Assembly (NCBI GenBank): GCA_018674025.1
Contig: JABHBC010000238.1
Location: 1-12,156, forward strand
Direction: 5' to 3'
Length of the DNA stretch: 12,156 bases
Origin: Flavobacteriaceae bacterium
Lineage (GTDB): Bacteria; Bacteroidota; Bacteroidia; Flavobacteriales; Flavobacteriaceae
Part shown: piece after piece, positions 1 to 7,291 of the stretch
How positions within the stretch are numbered: the first letter of the stretch is position 1
Layout of the letters: the number at the start of each line of letters is the position of its first letter
The notes under the pieces: model-generated
Told to the model about the DNA's origin: nothing
The model's input: the letters and a program-made list of their open reading frames with translations, nothing else
The model's database searches: none
Made by a program: the position numbers and the translations under genes

Positions 1-1
1 A

Positions 2-505
2 TCAAATGTAAGATTAATCGATATTGATAGAGCAAATATTTTGGGTCTTGATGAATTTGATCCAAATGCACAAGATGATATCATTACTACTGAGCTTCAT
101 CTTCCTGTAGGAAAGCCAGTATTGTTTAAAATGAGATCTCAAGATGTCTTACATTCAGCATACATGCCTCACTTTAGAGCACAGATGAATTGTGTTCCAG
201 GAATGATAACTCAATTTGGATTCACTCCAAATGTTACTACTGTAGATATGAGGAAAACACCTGAAATGATAGAAAAAATATTAAATATTAACAATATAAG
301 AGCTGAAAAAAGTAAAGAATTACAAGAAAAAGGGGAAGAGGTTTTAGATCCTTATGAATTTGATTATCTTTTATTGTGTAATAAAATTTGTGGTAAATCT
401 CATTACAATATGCAAATGAAAATAGTTGTCGAAACACAAGAAGAATTTGATAATTGGATTAACCAGCAGACTAAATTTAAAAATTCATTAATAGCTCAAA
501 AATAA
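2..505 (+). CDS. coxB: Cytochrome c oxidase subunit II, CuA domain (3' part, 5' end outside window)
   Basis: Subunit II accepts electrons from cytochrome c at its binuclear CuA centre and passes them to heme a of subunit I. The frame is open from the left window edge, giving 167 residues. The N-terminal membrane hairpin and true start lie upstream; the in-frame TTG at 41 is an internal leucine codon. What remains is the periplasmic cupredoxin domain. The CuA ligands are all present: His51 (in LHS) and the C-x3-C-x3-H-x2-M motif Cys126, Cys130, His134, Met137 (CNKICGKSHYNM). A lysine stands where the mitochondrial protein has the Mg-binding Glu of CSEIC. About 35 charged residues (TVDMRKTPEM to VLDPYEF) lie between the two ligand regions, an insertion I recall from flavobacterial homologues. 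The stop lies 10 nt before coxA, so the two are cotranscribed. Confidence 0.95.
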   Translation, partial: SNVRLIDIDRANILGLDEFDPNAQDDIITTELHLPVGKPVLFKMRSQDVLHSAYMPHFRAQMNCVPGMITQFGFTPNVTTVDMRKTPEMIEKILNINNIRAEKSKELQEKGEEVLDPYEFDYLLLCNKICGKSHYNMQMKIVVETQEEFDNWINQQTKFKNSLIAQK

Positions 506-515
506 TATTTACAGT

Positions 516-2303
516 ATGTCAGAATATATAGAAATTGATCCAAACGAAGATCACGGACATCATCATAAAGAAACATTTATTACTAAGTATATATTTAGCC
601 AGGATCATAAAATGATTGCTAAGCAATATTTAATCACCGGAGTTCTTTTTATGGGGGTGATAGGAATATTAATGTCTCTTTTAATGAGATTACAAATTGC
701 TTGGCCAGAAGAACCAAATATAATTTTTGAATTTTTTCTAGGTAAGTGGGCACCTGATGGTGTAATGGATGCGGACATATATCTAGCGCTTGTTACTATG
801 CACGGAACAATAATGGTATTCTTTGTTCTAACTGCGGGATTAAGTGGAACCTTTAGTAATTTATTAATTCCCCTTCAATTAGGAGCCAGAGATATGGCAT
901 CTGGATTTTTGAATATGGTTTCTTTCTGGTTATTTTTCTTATCTACTGTTATCATGGTAGCTTCTATTTTTGTTGAAGCAGGCCCAGCTGCAGCTGGATG
1001 GACTATATACCCTCCTTTAAGTGCTGTTGAGTTAGCTCAGGGTGGTTCAGGTCTAGGAATGACTTTATGGTTAGTTTCTATGGCAATTTTTATAGCATCT
1101 TCTTTGTTAGGGTCCCTAAATTATATAGTTACGGTTATAAATTTAAGAACTAAAGGAATGACACTAACAAGAATGCCATTGACTATCTGGGCATTTTTTG
1201 TAACTGCTATAATTGGAGTTATTTCTTTCCCAGTTTTACTTTCTGCTGCATTATTATTAATAATGGATAGATCATTTGGAACCTCATTTTTCTTATCAGA
1301 TATTTTTATTCAAGGTGAAGTTTTACATTATCAAGGTGGATCACCGGTTTTATTCGAGCATTTATTTTGGTTTTTAGGTCACCCAGAAGTTTATATTGTT
1401 TTATTACCTGCTTTAGGGATTGCATCTGAAGTTATTGCGACGAACTCTAGAAAGCCAATTTTTGGATATAAGGCAATGATTTTATCAATTCTTGCAATTG
1501 CATTTTTATCCACAATTGTTTGGGGACATCATATGTTTATTTCTGGAATGAATCCATTTTTAGGATCTGTATTTACATTTACAACTTTATTAATTGCCAT
1601 TCCATCTGCTGTGAAAGCATTTAATTATATAACCACATTATGGAAAGGAAATATACAGTTTAACCCTGCCATGTTATTTTCAATTGGCTTTGTTTCAACT
1701 TTTATCACTGGTGGATTAACCGGTATTATACTTGGAGATAGTGCTCTTGATATTAATTTACATGACACATATTTTGTAGTTGCTCATTTCCATTTAGTTA
1801 TGGGTATTTCTGCCTTGTATGGATTGTTCTCGGGGGTATATCATTGGTTTCCTATGCTATTTAATAGAATGCTAAATAAGAACCTTGGATATGTGCATTT
1901 TTGGGTAACTGCTATTTGTGCTTATGGAGTATTTTTCCCAATGCATTTTATTGGTATGGCAGGACTTCCAAGAAGATACTATACAAATTCTAACTTCCCT
2001 TTATTTGATGATTTAGCTGATACTAATAAAATCATTACAGGTTTTGCTATTGTTGGTGGTTTAATACAAATAGTATTCCTATATAATTTCATACACAGTA
2101 TGTTTTACGGAAAGAAATCTCCTCAGAATCCTTGGAAATCGAATACATTAGAATGGACTGCTTCAATGAAGCATATACACGGAAATTGGAAAGGAAAAAT
2201 CCCTGAAGTATTTAGATGGCCATACGATTATAGTAAACCTGGTTACAAAGAAGATTTTGTACCCCAGATTAAGCCTATGAAAAAAGACGAAATAGAATAT
2301 TAA
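516..2303 (+). CDS. coxA: Cytochrome c oxidase subunit I (heme a / heme a3-CuB), A1 type
   Basis: Catalytic subunit of a proton-pumping heme-copper oxidase that reduces O2 to water in the inner membrane. The 595-residue protein is strongly hydrophobic, as expected for a multi-span subunit I. Ligands visible: His96 (TMHGT) and His426 for heme a; His424 (AHFH) for heme a3; His289, His338 and His339 for CuB, with Tyr293 of HPEVY positioned for the His-Tyr crosslink. Glu291 in HPEVY and Asp126 (GARDMA) mark the D channel, and Lys367 (PSAVKAF) the K channel, so this is an A1-type enzyme. HDTYF at 416-420 is the usual Mg/propionate region. The N terminus has a short His cluster (HGHHHK) before the first helix. 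A longer loop before HPEVY (about 251-280) and a hydrophilic C-terminal tail look like the phylum form. The ATG lies 10 nt after coxB; an intrinsic terminator follows. Confidence 0.98.
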   Translation: MSEYIEIDPNEDHGHHHKETFITKYIFSQDHKMIAKQYLITGVLFMGVIGILMSLLMRLQIAWPEEPNIIFEFFLGKWAPDGVMDADIYLALVTMHGTIMVFFVLTAGLSGTFSNLLIPLQLGARDMASGFLNMVSFWLFFLSTVIMVASIFVEAGPAAAGWTIYPPLSAVELAQGGSGLGMTLWLVSMAIFIASSLLGSLNYIVTVINLRTKGMTLTRMPLTIWAFFVTAIIGVISFPVLLSAALLLIMDRSFGTSFFLSDIFIQGEVLHYQGGSPVLFEHLFWFLGHPEVYIVLLPALGIASEVIATNSRKPIFGYKAMILSILAIAFLSTIVWGHHMFISGMNPFLGSVFTFTTLLIAIPSAVKAFNYITTLWKGNIQFNPAMLFSIGFVSTFITGGLTGIILGDSALDINLHDTYFVVAHFHLVMGISALYGLFSGVYHWFPMLFNRMLNKNLGYVHFWVTAICAYGVFFPMHFIGMAGLPRRYYTNSNFPLFDDLADTNKIITGFAIVGGLIQIVFLYNFIHSMFYGKKSPQNPWKSNTLEWTASMKHIHGNWKGKIPEVFRWPYDYSKPGYKEDFVPQIKPMKKDEIEY

Positions 2304-2324
2304 TATTTACTAAATGTGATTATT

Positions 2325-2360
2325 AAAAAAAAGCCTTTCTTTTTAGAAGGGCTTTTTCTT
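2325..2360 (+). terminator. Intrinsic terminator after coxA
   Basis: Left arm 2328-2340 and right arm 2345-2357 form a 13-bp stem with one G-U wobble (2336/2349) around a TTTT loop. The core is GCC paired with GGC. The stem is preceded by an A run and followed by a T-rich tail, so it could also act on the opposite strand. It lies 22 nt after the coxA stop and before the ruvB start, separating the oxidase operon from the next unit. Confidence 0.88.
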
Positions 2361-2368
2361 TATATTTG
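2361..2368 (+). promoter_or_regulatory. Possible -7 box for ruvB (TATATTTG)
   Basis: TATATTTG matches the Bacteroidota -7 consensus TAnnTTTG exactly. It directly abuts the terminator tail and ends 4 nt before the ruvB ATG, so a transcript from here would have almost no leader. No TTG-type -33 box is present at the usual 17-23 nt upstream, where the hairpin lies. The position between operons supports a promoter, but an AT-rich chance match is possible. Confidence 0.45.
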
Positions 2369-2372
2369 TTTT

Positions 2373-3395
2373 ATGAATGAAAATCTAGATCCATCTTCAA
2401 ATAACTTATCATCTGATGAGCATGAGTTTGAACAGAATTTAAGACCGTTATCTTTTGCTGATTTCACTGGACAAGATCATATATTAGAAAACTTAAAAAT
2501 TTTCATTCAGGCTTCAAATCAAAGAAACGATGCTTTAGACCATACATTGTTCCATGGACCACCTGGACTTGGAAAAACTACGTTGGCCAATATTTTAGCT
2601 AATGAATTAAATGTTGGTATAAAAGTTTCATCCGGACCTGTTTTAGATAAACCGGGTGATTTAGCTGGACTTCTAACTAACTTAGAAGAAAGGGATGTTT
2701 TGTTTATTGACGAAATTCATAGATTAAGCCCAATTGTTGAAGAATATCTTTATTCTGCTATGGAAGATTATAAGATTGATATTATGATTGAATCAGGTCC
2801 AAATGCAAGATCAGTACAAATAAACCTTAATCCTTTTACTTTAATTGGAGCTACAACTAGATCAGGATTATTAACGGCTCCAATGAGAGCTAGATTTGGA
2901 ATCACAAGCAGGCTTGAATATTATACAAAAGAAGTTTTGTCTACTATAATACAAAGAAGTGCAGATATTTTAAATGTACCAATATCCAACGAAGCGTCAA
3001 TTGAAATTGCGGGACGAAGTAGAGGTACTCCTAGAATTGCTAATGCTCTTTTAAGAAGAGTTCGTGATTTTGCTCAAATTAAAGGAAATGGTGAGATTGA
3101 TTTAAAAATTTCAAAAAGTAGTTTACAAGCACTAAATGTAGACAAATATGGACTTGACGAGATGGATAATAAAATTCTTAATACTATTATTGATAAATTT
3201 AGTGGTGGTCCAGTTGGGTTAAATACTCTTTCAACTGCTGTTGGAGAAAATGCCGAAACAATTGAAGAGGTTTATGAGCCATTTTTAATTCAACAAGGTT
3301 TTATTATGAGAACACCTAGAGGAAGAGAAGTTATGGATATTGCATACAAACACCTTGGAAAAATTAAAGCTAACAAACAAAAAGGTTTGTTTTAA
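2373..3395 (+). CDS. ruvB: Holliday junction branch migration ATPase RuvB
   Basis: RuvB is the hexameric AAA+ motor that, loaded by RuvA, drives branch migration of Holliday junctions during recombination and fork repair. The 340-residue protein has Walker A GPPGLGKT (62-69), Walker B FIDEIH (111-116), sensor 1 GATTR (159-163), the arginine-finger segment MRARFG (probably Arg174), sensor 2 in GTPRIANALLRR (218-229), and a C-terminal winged-helix domain (about 265-335, with GGPVGLNTLS and RTPRGR). I chose the ATG at 2373. The frame is open back to a GTG at 2316, but those 19 codons are the terminator hairpin. Starting at MNENLDP also gives the family length and the N terminus I recall for flavobacterial RuvB. 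queG follows after 14 nt; ruvA is 3.3 kb downstream. Confidence 0.97.
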   Translation: MNENLDPSSNNLSSDEHEFEQNLRPLSFADFTGQDHILENLKIFIQASNQRNDALDHTLFHGPPGLGKTTLANILANELNVGIKVSSGPVLDKPGDLAGLLTNLEERDVLFIDEIHRLSPIVEEYLYSAMEDYKIDIMIESGPNARSVQINLNPFTLIGATTRSGLLTAPMRARFGITSRLEYYTKEVLSTIIQRSADILNVPISNEASIEIAGRSRGTPRIANALLRRVRDFAQIKGNGEIDLKISKSSLQALNVDKYGLDEMDNKILNTIIDKFSGGPVGLNTLSTAVGENAETIEEVYEPFLIQQGFIMRTPRGREVMDIAYKHLGKIKANKQKGLF

Positions 3396-3409
3396 TTTTA
3401 AAAATACCA

Positions 3410-4336
3410 TTGACTACAAAACAAAAATATACTGAACTTATAAAGTCTGAAGCTAATAGGCTTGGCTTTATTTCATGTGGCATAAGTAAGTCTGAGTTTT
3501 TAGAAGAAGAAGCACCCAGATTAGAAAAATGGCTCAATAAAAATATGCATGGAGAAATGAAATATATGGAAAATCATTTCGACAAAAGGCTAGATACTTC
3601 AAAGTTAGTCTTAGACTCTAAAAGTGTAATTTCATTATTATATAATTATTATCCCAGTAAGGAATTAAGTGTTGAAAAGTCTCCAAAAATCTCAAAGTAT
3701 GCATATGGTAATGATTACCACTTTGTTGTTAAAGATAAGGTAAATGAATTGCTATATTTTATAAGAGAAAATATTGGTGAAGTTTCTGGTCGAGCATTTG
3801 TTGATTCAGCACCCATCTTAGAAAAGGCATGGGCTGCAAAGAGTGGCTTAGGCTGGGTTGGAAAAAACTCTAATTTAATCACCAAAAAGGTTGGCTCTTT
3901 TTATTTTATAACTGAACTAATAATTGACTTGGATTTGGTATATGACCATATAGAAACGGACCATTGTGGATCTTGTACTGCTTGTATAGAAGCATGTCCA
4001 ACTGATGCAATAGTAGAACCTTATGTTGTTGATGGTAGTAAATGTATATCCTATTTTACAATTGAACTTAAAGATAATATTCCCAACTCCATGAGAGGAA
4101 TGTTTGAAAACTGGATGTTTGGCTGTGATATATGTCAAGATGTTTGTCCATGGAACAAATTTTCAAAGGCACATAACGAACCATTATTTAATCCTAACCC
4201 AGATTTATTGTCCATGACAAAAAAAGATTGGGATGAAATAACTCAGGAAACTTTTAGCAAAGTATTTTCGAAATCAGCCGTAAAAAGAACAAAACTAAAA
4301 GGGTTAAAAAGAAATATAAATTTCTTAAAACATTAG
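3410..4336 (+). CDS. queG: Epoxyqueuosine reductase QueG (tRNA queuosine synthesis)
   Basis: QueG reduces epoxyqueuosine to queuosine at the wobble base of tRNAs with GUN anticodons, using cobalamin and two [4Fe-4S] clusters in the cytoplasm. The 308-residue protein has the N-terminal DUF1730-type domain. VDSAPILEKAW contains the predicted catalytic Asp132. A ferredoxin-like domain follows, with CGSCTACIEACP (Cys186, 189, 192, 196), Cys212, and CDICQDVCPWN (Cys239, 242, 246), the standard eight cysteines. It ends soon after, without the C-terminal HEAT-repeat extension of longer homologues; I believe the short form is common in this phylum. The start is TTG at 3410: the first in-frame ATG is Met46, inside a conserved part. 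It lies 14 nt after ruvB and is probably cotranscribed with it. No clear terminator follows. Confidence 0.95.
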   Translation: MTTKQKYTELIKSEANRLGFISCGISKSEFLEEEAPRLEKWLNKNMHGEMKYMENHFDKRLDTSKLVLDSKSVISLLYNYYPSKELSVEKSPKISKYAYGNDYHFVVKDKVNELLYFIRENIGEVSGRAFVDSAPILEKAWAAKSGLGWVGKNSNLITKKVGSFYFITELIIDLDLVYDHIETDHCGSCTACIEACPTDAIVEPYVVDGSKCISYFTIELKDNIPNSMRGMFENWMFGCDICQDVCPWNKFSKAHNEPLFNPNPDLLSMTKKDWDEITQETFSKVFSKSAVKRTKLKGLKRNINFLKH

Positions 4337-4348
4337 CTTACTTAAGTT

Positions 4349-4377
4349 TTTGTTTTACTTATAAGATATTACATTTG
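4349..4377 (+). promoter_or_regulatory. Predicted Bacteroidota sigma-A-type promoter for maeB
   Basis: TTTG at 4349-4352 and TACATTTG at 4370-4377 are separated by 17 nt and match the -33 (TTG/TTTG) and -7 (TAnnTTTG) elements described for Bacteroides and Flavobacterium. The box ends 19 nt before the maeB ATG, leaving a short leader. It lies in a 60-nt intergenic gap, the longest in this part of the window. Confidence 0.68.
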
Positions 4378-4396
4378 TAATTCATCTATTATTAAA

Positions 4397-6676
4397 ATGA
4401 AAAGAAAAACAACAAGAAAGCAAGCATTAGATTATCACGCTATGCCTAGTCCAGGAAAAATAAAAGTAGTCCCTACAAAAAAATATGCTACTCAAAGAGA
4501 TCTTTCTTTAGCTTATTCTCCAGGGGTTGCTGAACCGTGTCTAGAGATCGAAAATGATAAAGCAAACTCATACAAATACACTTCAAAAGGAAATTTAGTA
4601 GCTGTTATTTCTAATGGAACAGCTGTTTTAGGATTAGGAAATATTGGTGCCGAAGCATCAAAACCTGTCATGGAAGGAAAGGCTTTACTCTTTAAAATTT
4701 TTGCTGACATTGACGTTTTTGATATTGAAGTTGATACAGAGAACATTGATGAATTTATTAATACTGTAAAAAATATTGCACCTACTTTTGGTGGAATCAA
4801 CCTTGAAGATATAAAAGCACCTGAGGCTTTTGAAATTGAAAAAAGATTAAAGAAAGAGCTTAACATACCAGTGATGCATGATGATCAACACGGTACAGCA
4901 ATTATTTCTGCTGCAGCATTAATTAATGCTTTAGAAATTGCAGATAAAAAAATAGAAGAAGTCAAAATGGTTATAAGTGGAGCAGGGGCTGCAGCCATCT
5001 CATGTGCTAAACTTTACAAGTCTTTCGGACTTAAGAATGATAACATTCTAATGCTTGATAGTAAAGGAGTTATTAATACTAAAAGAAAAAATTTAAATAA
5101 GAGTAAATCTGAGTTTGCAACCTCAAAAAATATCTCAACATTGGATCAAGCCATAGTAGATTCAGATGTTTTCATAGGTCTTTCAACTTCAGATATATTA
5201 ACTCCTAAAATGTTAAATAAAATGGCCGAAAATCCTATAGTTTTTGCTATGGCCAACCCTGACCCAGAAATTAATTATAAGTTAGCTACTAACACAAGAG
5301 AAGACGTTATAATGGCAACTGGTAGAAGTGATAATCCGAACCAAGTAAATAATGTTTTAGGGTTCCCATTTATTTTTAGAGGTGCTTTAGATGTTAGGGC
5401 AACGACTATAAATGAAGAGATGAAAAAAGCTGCTGTTATTGCACTTGCAGATTTAGCTAAAGAAGCAGTTCCTGAACAAGTTAATGTTGCATATGATCAA
5501 ACAAGATTAACTTTTGGAAGAGAATATATAATACCCAAACCATTTGATCCAAGACTAATTTCTGTTGTTCCACCTGCTGTTGCTAAAGCAGCTATGGATA
5601 GTGGTGTAGCTCAATTCCCAATCAAAAATTGGCCTAAATATATTGATGGACTTATTGAAAGGTCGGGAGGGGACAATAAATTGGTAAGATTGATGCATGG
5701 TAGAGCTAAAAGAAACCCTAAAAGAGTAGTTTTTGCAGAAGCAGATCAATTAACAGTACTAAAAGCTGCTCAATTTGTTTACGATGAAGGAATTGCAATT
5801 CCAATTTTATTAGGAAGAAAGGAAACTATAAAAATGTTAATGGAAGAGCTAGATTTTGATGATGCTATTGAAATTGTAGATCCAAAAGAAAATAATCAGG
5901 AAATGATCAATGAATATGCACATATTTATTGGAAAAAAGAAGAAAGAAAAGGATTAACTCTTTTAGCTTCAAAAAAGTTAATGCGAGAAAGAAATTATTT
6001 CGGCGCCATGATGGTTAACGCTGGCGATGCCGATGCTTTAATCACTGGATATTCAAAAAGCTATCCAAATGTTGTAAAACCAATTTTAAAATTAATTGGT
6101 TTAGATGAAGGTGCAACCAGAATAGCTACTACCAATTTATTAATAACCGAAAGAGGTCCGCTATTTCTTAGCGATACTTCTATCAATATTGATCCTAATG
6201 CTTCAGATTTGGCAAAAATTGCTCAGATGACAGCAGCAACAGTTAAAATGTTTGGTATAGATCCTGTTATTGCTATGATATCTTATTCCAATTTTGGATC
6301 TTCTAAAGATATTTCAGCAACAAAGGTTAGAAATGCTGTTAAGTATTTACACAGATCATTTCCAGACTTAATTGTTGACGGGGAACTTCAAACTGATTTT
6401 GCACTAAACAATGAAATGAGAAATGATATTTTTCCTTTTTCAAAATTATCATCAAAAAAAGTAAATACATTAATTTTTCCAAACTTAGATTCAGCAAATA
6501 TCACTTACAAACTTTTAAAAGAGTTAAACAAAGCGGACAATATTGGTCCAATAATGATGGGTCTCAAAAAACCTGTACATATTTTACAATTAGACGCATC
6601 AGTTGATGAGATTATTAACATGACTGCAATAGCAGTGATTGACGCTCAAATGAAAGAATCAAGAAAAATAAATTAA
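4397..6676 (+). CDS. maeB: Malic enzyme with C-terminal phosphotransacetylase-like domain (MaeB type)
   Basis: Oxidatively decarboxylates malate to pyruvate, making NADPH (family preference) from a TCA intermediate. The 759-residue protein has two parts. Residues 1-425 are the malic enzyme: YSPGVAEPC with catalytic Tyr40, EGKALLFK with Lys95, metal-binding Glu137/Asp138 (LEDIKAPEAFEIE) and Asp162/163 (MHDDQHGTAI), a Rossmann SGAGAAA (194-200), and ANPDPEI (286-292). Residues about 430-759 resemble phosphotransacetylase. In MaeB proteins this part is not a working transacetylase but oligomerises and senses acetyl-CoA. Here the segment SYSNFGSS (629-636) stands where active Pta has SYSTKGS or similar, consistent with a regulatory role. 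The length matches the hybrid family. NADP versus NAD use cannot be settled by reading. It has its own likely promoter upstream; ruvA follows after 24 nt. Confidence 0.96.
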   Translation: MKRKTTRKQALDYHAMPSPGKIKVVPTKKYATQRDLSLAYSPGVAEPCLEIENDKANSYKYTSKGNLVAVISNGTAVLGLGNIGAEASKPVMEGKALLFKIFADIDVFDIEVDTENIDEFINTVKNIAPTFGGINLEDIKAPEAFEIEKRLKKELNIPVMHDDQHGTAIISAAALINALEIADKKIEEVKMVISGAGAAAISCAKLYKSFGLKNDNILMLDSKGVINTKRKNLNKSKSEFATSKNISTLDQAIVDSDVFIGLSTSDILTPKMLNKMAENPIVFAMANPDPEINYKLATNTREDVIMATGRSDNPNQVNNVLGFPFIFRGALDVRATTINEEMKKAAVIALADLAKEAVPEQVNVAYDQTRLTFGREYIIPKPFDPRLISVVPPAVAKAAMDSGVAQFPIKNWPKYIDGLIERSGGDNKLVRLMHGRAKRNPKRVVFAEADQLTVLKAAQFVYDEGIAIPILLGRKETIKMLMEELDFDDAIEIVDPKENNQEMINEYAHIYWKKEERKGLTLLASKKLMRERNYFGAMMVNAGDADALITGYSKSYPNVVKPILKLIGLDEGATRIATTNLLITERGPLFLSDTSINIDPNASDLAKIAQMTAATVKMFGIDPVIAMISYSNFGSSKDISATKVRNAVKYLHRSFPDLIVDGELQTDFALNNEMRNDIFPFSKLSSKKVNTLIFPNLDSANITYKLLKELNKADNIGPIMMGLKKPVHILQLDASVDEIINMTAIAVIDAQMKESRKIN

Positions 6677-6677
6677 C

Positions 6678-6685
6678 TAAATTTG
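6678..6685 (+). promoter_or_regulatory. Weak -7-like box before ruvA (TAAATTTG)
   Basis: TAAATTTG fits TAnnTTTG and ends 15 nt before the ruvA ATG, starting 1 nt after the maeB stop. There is no TTG at the right distance upstream, inside the end of maeB. It may allow separate expression of ruvA-sprA, or be a chance match; read-through from maeB is equally likely. Confidence 0.3.
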
Positions 6686-6700
6686 ATAAAATAATAAGTT

Positions 6701-7285
6701 ATGATAACTCACATAAAAGGAAAATTAGTTGAAAAGTCACCTACAAGCGTTATCATTGAAGTAAATGGAATAGGCTATTTAATTAATATTTCTTTAAATA
6801 CATTTTCCGCAATTCCTGACCAGGAAAGTTTAAAATTATATACTCATCTTCAAATTAAAGAAGATTCTCATACATTGTTTGGTTTTTACTCTAGAAAAGA
6901 GAGAGAGATTTTTAGATTACTGATTTCTGTAAGTGGAATTGGAGCGAGTATTGCTAGAACAATGTTGTCTTCTCTTTCTCCTGAACAAATAATTCATGGA
7001 ATTTCAATTGGAGATTCAGCAATGATTCAATCTGTTAAAGGGATAGGCCTTAAAACATCTCAAAGAGTTATAATTGAGTTAAAAGATAAAGTCTTAAAAA
7101 TATACGATCTTGATGATAAAATTTCTTTCCAAAATAACAATACAGCTAAAGAAGAAGCGTTATCTGCACTAGAAGTGCTTGGAATTAACAAAAAAACTTC
7201 TGAAAAATTAGTTGATAAAATCATATTAGATAATGCAGAGGCTTCTGTTGAACTTATAATAAAAGAAGCTTTGAAAAATTTATAA
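6701..7285 (+). CDS. ruvA: Holliday junction DNA-binding protein RuvA
   Basis: RuvA binds four-way junctions as a tetramer or octamer and loads RuvB. The 194-residue protein has the family layout. An N-terminal OB fold (1-63, starting MITHIKGKL) carries the acidic-pin pair Glu54-Asp55 in KEDSHTLFGF, which sits at the junction centre. A middle domain has two helix-hairpin-helix motifs with VSGIG (77-81) and VKGIG (112-116). After an Asn-rich linker (144-147) a small C-terminal three-helix domain (about 148-194, EEALSALEVLGI) contacts RuvB. The ATG has no Shine-Dalgarno sequence. It is separated from ruvB by queG and maeB, and only 6 nt separate it from sprA, implying cotranscription with that gene. 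Confidence 0.97.
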   Translation: MITHIKGKLVEKSPTSVIIEVNGIGYLINISLNTFSAIPDQESLKLYTHLQIKEDSHTLFGFYSRKEREIFRLLISVSGIGASIARTMLSSLSPEQIIHGISIGDSAMIQSVKGIGLKTSQRVIIELKDKVLKIYDLDDKISFQNNNTAKEEALSALEVLGINKKTSEKLVDKIILDNAEASVELIIKEALKNL

Positions 7286-7291
7286 TTTAGT

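Noticed and set aside
41..505. TTG at 41 as the start of a short protein
   Set aside because: The frame is open to the window edge and the residues before it continue the subunit II domain, so this is an internal leucine codon.
2316..2372. N-terminal extension of RuvB from a GTG
   Set aside because: The 19 codons coincide with a strong terminator hairpin and encode an unlikely leader; the ATG at 2373 gives the normal family length.
3917..4138. Reverse-strand open frame inside queG
   Set aside because: It is fully antisense to the conserved iron-sulfur region of queG and has no recognisable protein character.
4513..4866. Reverse-strand open frame inside maeB (also 5555-5749)
   Set aside because: Both are shadows of the conserved malic enzyme coding frame, with no domain or start signal of their own.
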